A model generated the notes under the pieces. The model did not search any database. It was not told where the DNA came from and was given only the letters and a program-made list of their open reading frames with translations. A stretch of DNA of 64,000 nt from Ehretia macrophylla (Eukaryota > Streptophyta > Magnoliopsida > Boraginales > Ehretiaceae): the NCBI GenBank assembly GCA_037974665.1, contig CM075765.1:6267501-6331500 (forward strand), in the 5' to 3' direction. This document shows positions 24,457-36,743 of this stretch, one piece after another. Both the position numbers and the translations under genes were made by a program. Positions within the stretch are counted from its first letter, which is position 1; each line of letters begins with the position of its first letter.

Positions 24457-24660
24457 CTTTTCTGTAGGAATGAAATGGTTGAGCTGAGCAATGTGTGATA
24501 GGTGAATAAAAATGGAGAAAGCAGCAAATAAAGAGCACAGCTTGGAAAGAGAGATCGAGTCGATATTGAGTATAGACACAGTCACGTCTATTTGAATTCT
24601 CCTTTCAAAATGTATCTTTCCAGTATAACTAGATATGGTGAGTTTGGTACGTACCAAAAT
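24075..24660 (-). promoter_or_regulatory. Probable 5' leader/promoter of the GUX gene
   Basis: Upstream of the proposed start the minus strand is CT-rich, including a long (CT)n run, which is common in plant 5' leaders. A TATATATATA stretch lies at 24358-24368. The transcription start and any leader intron cannot be placed by eye. Confidence 0.35.
24394..24450. repeat. (GA)n/(CT)n microsatellite
   Basis: A nearly uninterrupted GA run of about 55 bp on the plus strand. Long serine-leucine reading frames across it are artefacts of the repeat. Confidence 0.95.
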
Positions 24661-26660
24661 AAGTTTCTTTTCAAGAAGACTAAGATCTTAATATGTCACA
24701 CCATTGTGTCTTATCTTTTCGAAATTTTCTTATTGTTCTGGAAATATTAAGACGCTTCTATATATGCTTTATGCCCAATCCCACAATGAGAATAGTATCC
24801 TATGCTTAAAAATTATAAATATTTAACAATGACATTAATATTACTTACACCTACAACACTCACTTACAAATTATTTACAAACAATGTTTTCTCCAACGTC
24901 AAACATTACAATACGTTTTTGCATGTCTTCTTTTGTGCTACGAGTATTAAAATGTTACAACTACGCAAGTATTAGAGAGTTGGTCAACTAAATGGTGATT
25001 TGTTTAGCAGGTTCAAGCAAGACCAATAATTTTGGTATCATTTGTTAAATTATATGACTAATGATCGTCAAATTGGGGGGTTTCATCACTAGGCGTAATT
25101 CTTAGCATGTGGCAAGGCAACCAAATATTTGTGTACAGATATTTAAGTTGTTGATCAATTTTCAGTAATACAACCAATAACTGTCCATTTTTTTAGTAGA
25201 CTTTATTTCCATTCTCCATAGGGTACATCAAAAATAATATAATGAGCAAAATATCAGGAATAATTGGATGGAATAATCACATAATGACTTAGTGTGACTA
25301 AGAGCCTCGAATTCGAACTTATATATGTTATCCTATCATAAATATTACTTAACCGCTTGACTAACCTAAAGCGTATCTTGAAAGGGTCGATGCATCATAA
25401 GATTTGTAATTTGGGATAACGGATCCAATTTAATCTTATCTAATATGAGTTCCTTGTAAAAATAAACAAATAAAAGAGCATATTGTGTTTTAAATTTCCT
25501 TCTTTTTTGAAAGATATCTTGGTCTTCAATTAGAGAAGAGACAAGATTTTTCTGTTTCTATAGCTGGATAGTAGTTGGATTAGGTTAATGAAAATAACTG
25601 ATTGGTTGGTGATGTATAAGGATGTAGATCGGTGATTACGAAGTCATATCTTCTAACAAGGATTTAGGGAATGTGATCATCTAGTTTTGGCCATTTTAAG
25701 ATTATTACTTCATATGGCCGGTCAACTTTTTTCATCATAAGCTTTCTTCTGAACTGCCACTATCTTAAATCAACAATTGCCATAGTTTGCTTAGAACTAA
25801 TTCATGTTACAATTTCGTTGCCCTTTCTCTTTTGGTAATTAACCTTACTCTTCTCTTCATCTAGTCAAAAAGTGATGAATTAACCTTTCTCTCTTGGTCA
25901 TTCTATATATAGTATAGGTTAAACAACAAGTTCCCACCAAATACAGAAATAGTATTTCTTCATTTTTTGTAGCCTATCGCTCTTTCTAAAGAAAAAAAGA
26001 TATTAAAGTCTCATGGATAGAGTAAAGTCATATATCATCCGTTCACTCATTCATATTTCTTATATAATAAATTTTTTATAATGTACATGAGAAATTTAGC
26101 ACTTGATATATATATAAATGTTTAACGTACAAAAAAGAGGTAAAAGAGTGAAAGTGTAATATAAAACATTACTCCCATGAATATTATGCTTCATGCCAAA
26201 CGTGTAATTAATTTCTATTTTTACATCTCCTTTTCTATTTTGAATTTAAGTAGGGCCAAAATTGAATAAATAGTGAACAAGGTAATGTTTGCAAAAAGCG
26301 TTACTTATGTACTAAGCAAGCTTGGTGACTCATGCCAGTGTATGTTTATCTCAGACTAATCAACTCCTTAGTCCGTCAAGCCAACTAAAAAGCATGAAAA
26401 ACGATGGTTTGTGTGTGATACATTTAGTTCTCACACTTTTTGTGTGTGATATTTGAGGAATGGATACTTTGGAAGCAAAAGAATATGAAAGTATTTGCCG
26501 CACCATTTCAACAGCATGCTTACACTAGTCCTGGATTCGAGCACTCTTTTCAATTTGCACTATATTTTTTTATGACTATATTATGAATAAGTTTCAAACA
26601 AGAATCGAAGAGAAGAAATCAATATACGCATGGAATTGCCAATTTGCCATCACCATTCTA
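24661..26660. other. Intergenic, no gene recognised
   Basis: AT-rich sequence with no coding frame of note and no repeat ends that I could pair. Confidence 0.55.
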
Positions 26661-26667
26661 TTATTGA

Positions 26668-26822
26668 GAGGCAGATCCAGAAAATTTAATATATGAGAGT
26701 TAATTAATTTGGCAGACCAACACTAGTGTTATTGTGGAGGCTAAGTGGTTTATGAAAAAAAAAATTTAATCCTTTTGTAAAGTCAATGAAGACTACAACC
26801 GCCATGACCCTGGATCCACCTG
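26668..26822. mobile_element. Decayed hAT MITE remnant
   Basis: Inverted words GAGGCAGATCCAG at the left and CTGGATCCACCTG at the right resemble the CAGGGGCGGAGCCA family, with an AATTAATTTGG-type core. It is short and degraded. Confidence 0.45.
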
Positions 26823-27287
26823 TGTTATTAGTAAATTGAAACAACAAATAAACCCTAAATGCAAGAGGAAAATAAAACCTGCTTTAATGTAATGAAGAGA
26901 AAAACTAAGGTACTTTATAGCAATGAAACCCTCATAAAATTAATATCTTTTCCTAATTTCTTTTTCTGTTTTGCCCCCAAGAAGGACACGGAAATGCTTT
27001 TGGTATGTTTTTTCCCTAAGTGGTTCTTATCAAATCAAACATAGTGTTGATTAGTTAGACATAATTATTCCAATTAGCACTAAGCTTGAAGTTTGAAGTC
27101 TTAACAAACGAGTAAGCAGGTTAAAAAGTGAGGCTCTAGATAAACCAGAAGCATCACACTCCTTTGGCTTGTCGACAACCATACGCTTAAAGAGACACAT
27201 AGATGGTGGGACATCCTTATATGAGTAAAGCCTTGCACCTATCTTTACGTCTCTAACTGTTACTGTATCCCATGCATTACATGTCAC

Positions 27288-27908
27288 CAGTGTAATCAGA
27301 ATTGTATGATTCGCGATTCGAATCGTACAATTTGATACGATTCATTAAAAAAAATGATACAAATCGGATAGAAAAATCGTAAATCAACGTGAATAGCAAG
27401 TGAATCAGTACTGAATCGTGTGAATCGTTAGTGAATCGTACGATTTACTGAATCATTCGCGATTCGGGTCTTTTTTTTTTTTTTTAAAGCCCAAAATATT
27501 TTAAAGTAGCTAATAAAATAAGCCCACTTTAGTAAAAAAATGGGACACAAAACTCGTAACTGATTGGACCACTTGTGTTTATAACAGCTTTTGAGCACTA
27601 GTTTGGATACTTGTGAAATATGATATTGTTCCGACCAAAAAAAATAGTGTGATATTGTGATGCAGAAATTGTTTGGACTACTAGGAACAAGTGAAGTAGT
27701 GAACAATCTAGAAAAGTAACAAAAACATATATTAATATTAATTCAAATAAAGAATCTCAACTAAAAACTGTTAATAGAAATATAATATGTCAAATATCAA
27801 CTAGTTTCAAATTTGTGACCGAATCGGTACGATTTACGATTTGATTCAATTCACGATTCAAAAAAATGACATTTCGATTCACGATACGATTTACGATTCG
27901 ACAACTAT
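27288..27908. mobile_element. TIR transposon (hAT-like) rich in CGATTCG words
   Basis: ACATGTCAC flanks both sides (27279-27287 and 27909-27917), an 8-9 bp duplication. Both ends carry arrays of GATTCGCGATTCGAATCGT-like words in opposite orientation. The middle is AT-rich and non-coding. The duplication length points to hAT, though the terminal bases are not a textbook match. Confidence 0.7.
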
Positions 27909-28430
27909 ACATGTCACAAATACACTTACTATACACATATAAGAATATTGTTTATAAAACAAGGCAAAAGTAGTGGACAATAATAAAATCATCAAATCGC
28001 CTCTAAGACTTGAGTGAAGTGATGAATACCGACTTATTGTAGTTAAATGTCTTAAATTCAAATCTATACAATCTAATTTCCAATATTTTTTTTGTCTTAA
28101 TTTAGTACATGTATAGGAGCAAATTATTGTATCGATTTATAATCTTACATTTGAGTCCAATATAATTTTATTTAAAATGAGTTATTAAAAACAACATTTG
28201 AATCGGTTTTGACTACGTTGACCAATTGAAATGCTAAGAGAATACTATGAAAAGAAAGAAAGAAAAGATAGAGATATTATAAAGACGTGACACCGTATGT
28301 ACTTTGTATTCAAAGCGAAGCAACCCCCTCAGGCACGCGCAGGCTTATGCCTTCACTTTCACACAAAATTGGGGAGGTTGATGTGGTTGTCTTGGCTAAG
28401 ACATCCGGTCTTTCATGCCAGATGGCTACC

Positions 28431-28641
28431 TACAATATTTAATTTTTAGTCCCACTTTCTAGAAGTTCCATTTGCTATTTCCTGAGAAGCAATATGTTTT
28501 TTTTTTTTTTTTGTCGGTCCTGAGAAGCAATATCTATTTCCATGATACCGCAACAGATTGAAGGTGCAAAGTTTCATTACAATATTTAATTTTTAGTCCA
28601 CTTTCTAAATGTTCCCTGGCTATTTTTTGAGAAGCAATATC
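28431..28641. repeat. Local direct duplication, about 65 bp
   Basis: TACAATATTTAATTTTTAGTCC through TGAGAAGCAATAT occurs at 28431-28496 and again at 28578-28641, with a third partial copy of the end at 28517-28541. It is not part of the neighbouring LTR. Confidence 0.8.
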
Positions 28642-28648
28642 TATTTCC

Positions 28649-29383
28649 TGTTGGGAGGAAAACACAAATCAAAGTAAAAACAATAAATGCACAGCGAAAA
28701 ACAGCTCTTCCACCTTGTGTAAACTTGTTAAAAAATAACAAATAGAGCCAAACACACAATGCACAAATCTGCTCAATCTGAAAATTTCAAAAAAACAAAG
28801 CAACACTATGATTTTAACATGAAAAACCTCCTAAACGTGGAGAGTAAAAACCACGGGACCATAGTCCAACCAAAGACTTCTACTATCAACAAATAACGAG
28901 TACAAAAGAGTATTCTCTAGCTACAACTAGAGGCACACACAATCCAATCCACCAAGAATAACATATTCTTGCAAATATTGTATAAAACGAGAGATTAAAC
29001 CAAAAAGTAGAAGAAAAATCACCAAAAATATCGTCATTGTTCATGTAGCAATATCGGGCCGTAGAGAGCTACAAATCAAATTCTGACCATACATATAGAG
29101 CCACGAGTCATGAACGTGCTCACAAAATTTCCACTCGGTTGGATCACAAATCGCCCTCCAATTGTTCACGTGATCAAAACTGCGCAGCGTAATTTTTTTC
29201 TCTTCTTCTTCACTATTTTTCACACATACACTCTCTCTCTATTTTCTCTCTCTCTCGTTATTGATACACACTCACACACCTCACATGACAGACCAATCCA
29301 AGCTAATCTGTCCATCTCTTCTTTTTTTTTGGTCAAAAGGTAAACACAATTATACCAACCCACAAAAGTTGGTCTCCCCAACA
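28649..29383 (-). mobile_element. Ty1/copia-type LTR
   Basis: The 735-bp sequence begins TGTTGGGAGG and ends CTCCCCAACA. On the minus strand the purine-rich AGTGGGGGAAAT immediately precedes it, so it looks like the 3' LTR of a minus-strand element. The internal region to the right is lost after roughly 100 bp, where organelle-like sequence begins. No partner LTR is in the window. Confidence 0.72.
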
Positions 29384-29500
29384 ATTTCCCCCACTAACTC
29401 ATGTGGGTAGGTCAATCAACCCAGCAACCAAACGACATATCTCAAGATTTTCTCTTAGTAACGCTTTTGTTAACAAAAAGAAGAAGGGTGGCATGAGATA
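29384..29500 (-). mobile_element. Remnant of copia internal region next to the LTR
   Basis: It starts with the inferred polypurine tract and continues with about 100 bp before the sequence changes character. The edge with the organellar DNA is uncertain. Confidence 0.4.
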
Positions 29501-30388
29501 GGCAGCAAAATAATTTTCAATAGCAAATTACTTGACTCAATGGATAGAGGGTATGAAATAGAACTCAAGCACGAAATCAATGTTGAGTCAACAATCATCG
29601 ATAGGGGTACCAACAAGCGAGATCGAGACTAGCCCCGTGTATAAGTATAAGGTTCCAAACCTGCCCTTCTTCAAATATCCCATTAGGGGCTTCAAAGCTT
29701 GACTAACAAACGAGAAAGTTGACTTTGAGAAAGAAAGATGGGCGCTCTAGCTGCAATAAAAAAAGAGTGCTAACGAGCAAGAAAGGGCCATATACTATAG
29801 ATAAGGCATTAGCACTTTACTAATAACATATATAGGGCATACCTTTTTCAGCTTGATCGGAATTGATTCTATGATTGAATAGCAAAAATGCTAGTTAGTA
29901 GTCGAAACTCGGAGAGACAGACAGAGAGGGGACTCTTTCCTACTAATTCCTAGATGAGAAGTAGGTATTTTTTAGCAAGAAGAGTTCTAGCCTTTGTTGC
30001 CCCTCGGTAGAGTGAGTCTACTTAGCAAACTGACAGGACGCGAAGATCAATTGATCAATATGAATCTTAAGAGTGGATGGTTGATCGTCGCCTCCTTTTC
30101 CTAGGGGTTCTCCGGCCAGGGAGAGGATTGCTATCATAACCCTTTTTCCCGGTGTATGTGAAAAAAAATGATGAACTCATTTTTTTCGATCATAACCGAT
30201 CTAAAGAATGAGTTCTCTCTCGATACTTAGATCTTCTTCTAAAATTTCTCTTATTCTTTGTTTACTTTGTTCCGCCGATATTGATTGGATACTATTGGGC
30301 CTGCCTATGAAGAAAGTATACTGAGTATCTCATAAAGCCATTGAATTCACCTTGGTTGTTCTACCCATTTGTTATATCTTATTCCCAT

Positions 30389-30920
30389 TGTAACGCCCCG
30401 CTAAGCGAATACCATGAAGGGCAGAGGCACATGGGCACATCACATCATCCAGGTATTGTCCGCTTTGGTTACACCCCGTACTTAACGTACGAGTGTGCCC
30501 TCACGGTTTTGTCCCTTCCCAGGTGGAATCCTACACTAGAAAAGACACTTGCACGAATATACAAGATAACTCTATATATTCAATGATCCCAGCTCGTAAC
30601 CAACCGATATGGGATATTACATCCGTCTTCCCCTTGGGGACCCACATCCTCGCTGGCACAAAGGTCGGCCCGCTCTGATACCACTTAATGTAGCGCCCCG
30701 CTCAGCAAATACCACGAAGGGCAGAGGCACACGGGCACGTCACATCATGCATGTATTGTCCGCTTTGGTTATACCCCACATTTAACGTATGAGCGTGCCC
30801 TCACGGTTTTGTCCCATCCCAAGTGGAACCCCACACTAGAAAAGGAGCGTGCATAAATATATGAGATAACTCTATATATTCAATGTCTCAGCTCGTAACC
30901 AACCGATGTGGGATATTACA
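30389..30920 (-). mobile_element. Complete TRIM (terminal-repeat retrotransposon in miniature)
   Basis: Two terminal repeats of about 240 bp (30389-30635 and about 30690-30920) start TGTAACGCCCC-like and end GATATTACA. The 55-bp middle holds, on the minus strand, TGGTATCAGAGCGGGCC, an initiator-Met primer site, and a purine-rich tract next to the left repeat. Flanks CCCAT (30384-30388) and CCCAC (30921-30925) match at four of five bases. It has no coding capacity. It sits within organelle-derived sequence, so it inserted after the transfer. Confidence 0.87.
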
Positions 30921-30965
30921 CCCACCTTGTTCTATTGCTCTTTCTCAGTGGTATTCCGGGACCCT

Positions 30966-31040
30966 AGAAGTCATCAGTTCAAGCCTAATAATCCCTAAAC
31001 CCAATGTGAGTTTTTCTATTTGGATTTGCTCCCCTTCTAT
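30966..31040 (+). pseudogene. Remnant of plastid trnV-GAC 3' half and adjoining spacer
   Basis: GAAGTCATCAGTTCAAGCCT followed by AATAATCCCTA corresponds to the 3' half of plastid tRNA-Val(GAC). The next bases, AACCCAATGTGAGTTTTT, match the plastid spacer toward 16S rRNA as I remember it. The 5' half is unrecognisable, so it cannot fold as a tRNA. Confidence 0.65.
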
Positions 31041-32095
31041 GCTGCATTCGAGAAGGATGAATCGCTCTCAAAAAGTACAACAAGCAATAAAAGGAATGCA
31101 GGCCTTGGTAAGCGTAAAAAGGCTCTATTTTTTGGCAACATCGTTTGCTTTAAGCATCCATAGATGTCGAACCTCATGAACAGTGTAAATGCCTATTGTA
31201 AATGCTACCACTTTTGATGCCTCGATGGGGTCGGGTACTGCTGTAGTTTATGTGAAAGAATGACCCGTGCTTTCTATTCATTTGGCATCATATCCAAAAC
31301 TTGGTCAATGAGAATAGGCCTCGTCCATTCCATTACAACATTCTCTTCTTGATCACCAAATATTGAAAGAAAAATAGTCATGCCAAAAGAAAGATGAAAG
31401 AGGAACTAGCTGTAAGGGTCAAATTGACCTTAGGCTTAATGCCCCAACGAGCACAGTAAGTACCTTCATCCGGTTCGCTTAGGTGGTCTTTCCTTATCTT
31501 TCATAACGTTCAGAATTGTTCTGGTTTGAGATGAGAAATGAGCACCAGTCGAGCGCCATGAATGAATAAGAAATTGACAGTAGAGGTAATATATGATTCT
31601 TATTCAACTGAGTTCTAGCTAGCAACATGTCGATTACACACCGGAGGTTGGTAAGAATTGAAGGACAATGCCCCCTAACCTAAGTGGGCTACCAATGAAC
31701 CAATAGGTACTTGATCGAGTGGGGGGTTGGTTTGGTTTCGTGCAAGGCCCTCGTAGGAGGAAGAGGCAGTTGTCATTTGAAAGGAAATGTGCTTTGTATA
31801 GGGTTCTAAACCTGCCTACCCTGATGAAAAATCCCTTTATATTCTATCTTATTAGTAAAGCCTAAACGTTGTGCAAAGCCTCTTCAATAAATACCTCTTT
31901 CTTTCATTTTTCCCCCATTTCTCATTTTGTTGATTGAAAGAGAATAAGTGCTATCCATTGAGTAAAGGAAGGTCCTGCATATTTCTTTCTATCCATAGGT
32001 TACTTTCGTTCAGATAGATCTTTGCCAAGGGAGATTGGTACTCCTTGAGGTATGCCCTTCCGGTGGCTTGTATTAGTATCTATAATTGATTTCTT

Positions 32096-32415
32096 CTATG
32101 TAATACTAATTGATAGAGCCTCATTGGTAAGTGCTACAAGATCTCGTGCATTAGAACCCATGGTTATGGACTTGAATCCGTTAGTATGGAACATTTTCTT
32201 TCCCAAGTGAAATCCCCTATTATATGAAAGAGTGAAAAAGTGCTTTCGTTGTTGTGGAATAAAAAGCCTTCTTATCTTAATGCACATATTTAATTTATTC
32301 AAAGCTATTAGAGCAGGATCCACTTTTTGTGGAATATGAGTCAAAGGAAAAACAAGAATATTTCGAGTGGAACATCTTTCACAATCCCTGGATAGATAGT
32401 TCACTAATAGACTGG
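32096..32415 (-). pseudogene. ycf2: Fragment of plastid ycf2
   Basis: The minus strand encodes [17 protein letters not shown], then [14 protein letters not shown]-like and [25 protein letters not shown], then [18 protein letters not shown]. These are highly characteristic of the ATPase-like part of Ycf2, a very large plastid protein (over 2000 residues). About 100 residues remain. It abuts rps2-type sequence that is not its plastid neighbour, so the junction is a rearrangement. Confidence 0.9.
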
Positions 32416-32511
32416 GGGATAAGTAATTCGACTAATTCATATCTAGATCATGAATGTTTGGAATCCATATTATGCAAGAAGACGTCGCTTTTGCTAATTC
32501 GAATTGAAGGG

Positions 32512-32729
32512 TGATCATTGTTGATCAGCATGAAGAATATAAGGCCCTACGAAAGTGTATCACTTTGGGAATTCCAACAATTTATTTAATCAATACAAAT
32601 TGTGACCCCGATCTCGCAGATATTTTGATTCCAGCGAATGATGACACTATATCTTCAATCTGATTGATTCTTAACAAATTAGTATTTGTAATTTGTGAAG
32701 GGCATTCTAGCTATATAAGAAATCCTTGA
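32512..32729 (+). pseudogene. rps2: 3' end of plastid rps2
   Basis: Encodes the last ~70 residues of ribosomal protein S2: [32 protein letters not shown] and SSYIRNP, with an in-frame stop replacing a residue after [11 protein letters not shown]. It is followed by atpI as in plastid DNA, so rps2-atpI came as one piece. Confidence 0.9.
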
Positions 32730-32950
32730 TTAATAATAAGATAAATAACTTACTTCAAAAATCATATAGATTTATCGATTAGGTTACTATTTCTGAATTT
32801 GAAAAGAAGAAATAAAAATAATTGGGGATATTATGTAATTAGTTAGTATTCAAAATCTTAGTTGGTATTCAAAATATCCGATTCAAGTAGGCGAAAAAAT
32901 GCTTGAATCAAAATAATTTTGTGTAACGTTTGATTTTTTTAAAAGGCAAT

Positions 32951-33694
32951 ATGAATGTTCTATCATGTTCCATCAACACACTAAAAGGGTTATACGATAT
33001 ATCCGGTGTGGAAGTAGGCCAACATTTTTATTGGCAAATAGGGGGTTTCCAAGTCCATGGTTAAGTACTTATTACTTCTTGGGTTGTAATTGTTGTCTTA
33101 TTAGGTTCAACCACTATAGCTATTCGGAACCCACAAACCATTCTAATTGGGGGTCAGAATTTCTTCGAATATATTCTTGAATTCATTCGAGATGTAAGTA
33201 AAACTCAAATTGGAAAAGAATACGGTCCTTGGGTTCCTTTTATTGGAACTATGTTTTTATTTTATTTTATTTCTAATTGGTCAGGAGCTATTTTACCTTG
33301 GAAAATCATACAATTACCTCATGGAGAGTTAGCTGAACCCACGAATGATATAAATACTGCTGTTGCTTTGGCTTTACTCACGTCAGTGGCATATTTCTAT
33401 GCGGGACTTAGCAAAAATAGATTAGGTTATTTCAGAAAATATATTCAACCAACTCCAATCCTTTTACCCATCAACATCTTAGAAGATTTCACAAAGCCTT
33501 TATCGCTTAGTTTTTGACTTTTCGGGAATATCTTAGCTAATGAATTAGTAGTTGTTGTTCTTGTTTCTTTAGTACCTCCAGTTATTCCTATACTTGTCAT
33601 GTTCCTTGGATTATTTACAAGTGGTACTCAAGCTCTTATTTTTGCAACTATTGTCGCAGTGTATATAGGTGAATCCACGGAGGGCCATCATTGA
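32951..33694 (+). pseudogene. atpI: Plastid atpI (ATP synthase subunit a) pseudogene
   Basis: From [28 protein letters not shown] to GESTEGHH and stop, 744 bp, which is exactly the 247-codon length of plastid atpI. No net indel has occurred. Two codons have become stops by C-to-T change: CAA to TAA at 33062-33064 and CGA to TGA at 33515-33517. This pattern fits deamination of methylated cytosines in nuclear DNA. The functional protein would be the proton channel of the thylakoid ATP synthase. Confidence 0.95.
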
Positions 33695-34090
33695 AATAGT
33701 CTTTTTCTAATCTTAGTCCAAAGAAATTTATGTGTGGTTCAAGATAATATATATATTTCGGGAATATAAATTACTCTATATACAATCTATAATAATAGTA
33801 AAAAAATTACAATATTAGAAGTTGTAAAAAAGGAAAGAGATTTAAAAGAAAAGATATTTTTTCCTAAAATTCCTCTTTCGTCCATTTAATTTAATCTCAT
33901 ATCTCCCCTCAATGAATATTCGCTTTATGTTGGTTAGCCTATTCAAATTATTATTTTAATAATTTAATTTTTGAATAAGAATTCTTGTAATATATGTTTA
34001 CGACGTGTGATTAAATAAAAAAAGGCAAAACAAAACAATTATGGTTTCAGTTGATTTTATTCAACGATTGACCAAAATAGCTACTGGTTC
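33695..34090 (+). other. Plastid atpI downstream spacer
   Basis: Very AT-rich sequence follows the atpI stop as in the plastid atpI-atpH spacer. The atpH gene itself is not present; the sequence changes to mitochondrial atp8 flank near 34.1 kb. Confidence 0.6.
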
Positions 34091-34256
34091 TGGATTCCCT
34101 TTTTTTGGTATACCACTCCCCTTATAAGGTTGAGTCTTTCTTTTTCGGATGCTTTACGTTGGTCAACAACCAAGAAAATTTCTCTATACTTATTCACTAC
34201 TCGTACAGAAAGGACTCTGTTTCTGTCTGGAGGAAATCATCTTTTCTCAATCAAGA

Positions 34257-35985
34257 ATGTCTCAACTGGATAAATTCACTTATTTCACACAATTCTTCTG
34301 GTCATGCCTTTTCCTCTTTACTTTATATATTCCCATATGAAATGATGGAGATGGAATACTTGAGATCAACAAACTTCTAAAACTACGGAACCAACTACTT
34401 TCACACTGGGAAAAAAACATCAGAAGCACCAACCCCAATAGTTTGGAAGATATTTTGAGAAATTTTTTTAGTACCAGTGTATCCTATATGTACTCCAGTT
34501 TATTCGAAGTACCCTAATGGTGTAATGCCGTCGACTTATTGTAAAAAATGAGGAAGATCACTTTGATCTCTTGTTTCGGAGAAATAAATGGCTCATGTTG
34601 TGTGAAATGTTAACGCAAGTGCACGTATTGCAACAAGTAATAGAGTAATGAGTAAAGATTGTTCCCTCGAGGACTGAGATTATTAACTACTGAAATTAAT
34701 CTAACTCTAACTTTATTCAGACAATCAAAATTTGAGAGTTTGCAAATAATGACTAAAGAATTGACGAAACTTATAAAACTAACAACTAACGCAATTATGA
34801 AGTTACCGAAAGAGTTGATTCAATAATTAAAAGCTCTAGGGTTCCGATTTCACCAAGATTTGTCCTACTCGAATCTGTTGTTTAAATCCAATTGACGACT
34901 ATTCCTTATGCTACAAGCAATTTCACTAATGTAATTATTAATCTTTCTCAAGCATTAATAACATACCCCGATAAACAAACTACCTACATATATGTGATAA
35001 CTGTGAACTTATGGGATTTATTAAGCCCTAGAAATTTAAGTATTGCACTAGATCTCATAACTATCTATAGCTTATGACAATTTAATGGCATTTCACCAGT
35101 GGTCTAATCTAGTTATCACTTCTCAATCTCAAACCAAATCATAGAACAAGTAATTGTTGGTCAGGCAATCATAGGCATTAAGCACAGTATGAAATACTCA
35201 GCATAAAAACATAATAATCCATCAATCAATTAAACCAACATAATCTGAGTGACCAAAATCTGGCTACATCGTAGCCCTAGAAAAATAATCTAGAACTTCA
35301 TAATAAATATAAATAAAATTGAAAATCTATCGAAGTTCATGATGAGAGAGAAAAAGAAAAACTAGAAATCTCAAGAGAGTCATAGTAAAAGCTTGTCTCT
35401 GATTCGTTCTTCCTCGTCAATCTTGCAATTTCCTCGCGTTCCTCCTTTCTAGAACGTTGCTTTTGCTCACAAAACTATTCGCCTCCAAAAGTTTCCATTC
35501 TCTCACCTTTTTTTCTTCTTTTTATGATAGGTCTGCTTCTTTTCGCACCATTTTACAAAAATTCCCTTTAATTTCCTGCGATATTGCGGAGTTGCGCTAT
35601 GACTGCGCTACTTCTAATTTCTCTTCAATTGCTTCACAAGTTGCATACAAGCTCGCCCTTGGCAATTTTTCTTCAATTTTGCCTCGAAATCCATGCTTTC
35701 TCATATAATTCACCTACATTGCAAAATAAATACAAAACCCATCAAATTGCTCAAAAAATTACTCAAGAACTAACAAGAATTAAGTAAAAAGATGTTGAAA
35801 TAATATATCAATAATACATCCAACAGCTCACGAGGAATGGAAAGAAACATTATTATATTTAATCTCGAAGTCCTCATATAGCACTTCTTCCAATCCTAGA
35901 TGGGGGGTCACTTGTAAGAATGACATAATGCCAATCCATGTTCCATACGGCGAAGGAAACATCGATTTTTTATCTTATTATGACT
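34257..35985 (+). pseudogene. atp8: Mitochondrial atp8 (ymf19/orfB) pseudogene, split by a solo LTR
   Basis: ATG at 34257 opens [27 protein letters not shown], the hallmark N-terminus of plant mitochondrial ATP synthase subunit 8. Downstream words for [31 protein letters not shown] and ITLISCFGEI follow, with indels. The tail ([35 protein letters not shown]) resumes at 35826 after the inserted LTR. The gene is dead by indels as well as by the insertion. Confidence 0.92.
34596..35825 (-). mobile_element. Solo LTR with perfect 5-bp target duplication inside the atp8 copy
   Basis: 1230 bp, starting TGTTG and ending CAACA, flanked by GCTCA on both sides (34591-34595 and 35826-35830). GCAAGTGCACG near the left end is shared with the Tat/Athila-like LTRs at 50271 and 52852, which read on the minus strand, so the same family group and orientation are inferred. 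Its internal region and partner LTR were lost by LTR-LTR recombination. The clean duplication suggests a fairly recent event. Confidence 0.92.
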
Positions 35986-36452
35986 AGATCATCATTTTGA
36001 TAATTTTTATCGATCAGAATGAAAGGTAGTAAAAGCCATTTTTGACTCCTTGCGCTAGTGAAAAGAGCCCGTGATGCAGTCTTTGACTTCGGTACACACG
36101 ATTACGCATTCATCACTGAGGGCAATTTTACAGTTTCTTCATAGGGACAGTATGGTAGTTGTTCCGTACCTCATGTAGTTGATCCAGAGAGTGCAGATTT
36201 TCACAGCAACTCTAAATCAAACGAAATAAAATGCTCTTCCACTTCTATTTACTATATAGGTTGTTCGACTGAACTTGTTGGCTCCGCGTTCATGAAATTC
36301 CAAGACCAACAACAGAAATCAAATTCTTTGATCTAAATTTTGGGCATATAGAATTCGTTCATCTCTTGTATTGAGGATATAAGGGGAAGGGGAATCTATC
36401 AAGGTTTTTGGCTCGTAATAAAGCTAAAATCCTGATCGAGCAACTAGTAATC

Positions 36453-36743
36453 CTATCTATCCACCCCTTTAGGCACAATATCTTGAGTACCTATTATGGT
36501 GACCACATCTGCTAACATGTGATGTTGGAACATAGAATCGAGTCCTTGTAAATGGGCAAATCTAGGTACTCTTATTTTATGACAGTAGGGATGATTACTT
36601 CCATTACTGACAAGAAAGACACCAAATTCTCCCTTAGGTGCTTCAACTGCGGTATAGGTCAAATGAGCTAGTACGAAAAAACCTTCTGTATAAGGTTCGA
36701 AATGGTGAATTGAGGTAGAATAGACCGATGATCCTGTAGTCAT
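36453..36743 (-). pseudogene. nad7: 3' exon of mitochondrial nad7
   Basis: Encodes [61 protein letters not shown] and ends in VDR, the C-terminal exon of NADH dehydrogenase subunit 7 of complex I. The reading frame is open over about 96 codons. The plant gene has several exons and only the last is found; upstream sequence (to the right) is probably intron or spacer. RNA-edited sites cannot be judged. Confidence 0.9.

Noticed and set aside
24309-24657. Leucine/serine repeat proteins in three overlapping minus frames
   Set aside because: They are translations of the CT microsatellite.
27051-27287. Possible small protein TCNAWDTVTVRDVKIGARLYSYKDV on minus
   Set aside because: It has no ATG (opens with GTG), matches no family I recognise and starts at a transposon target duplication. 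A fragment of an old gene is possible but unsupported.
29110-29343. Open frame with serine-rich end
   Set aside because: It lies inside the copia LTR and ends in CT-rich low complexity.
28649-29389. TTTCC on both sides of the copia LTR as a target duplication
   Set aside because: The right-hand TTTCC is one base off the LTR end and is part of the polypurine tract, so it is probably chance.
32329-32514. 61-codon plus frame between ycf2 and rps2 copies ([23 protein letters not shown])
   Set aside because: It looks organelle-like but I could not match it to a gene, and it spans the junction of two pieces.
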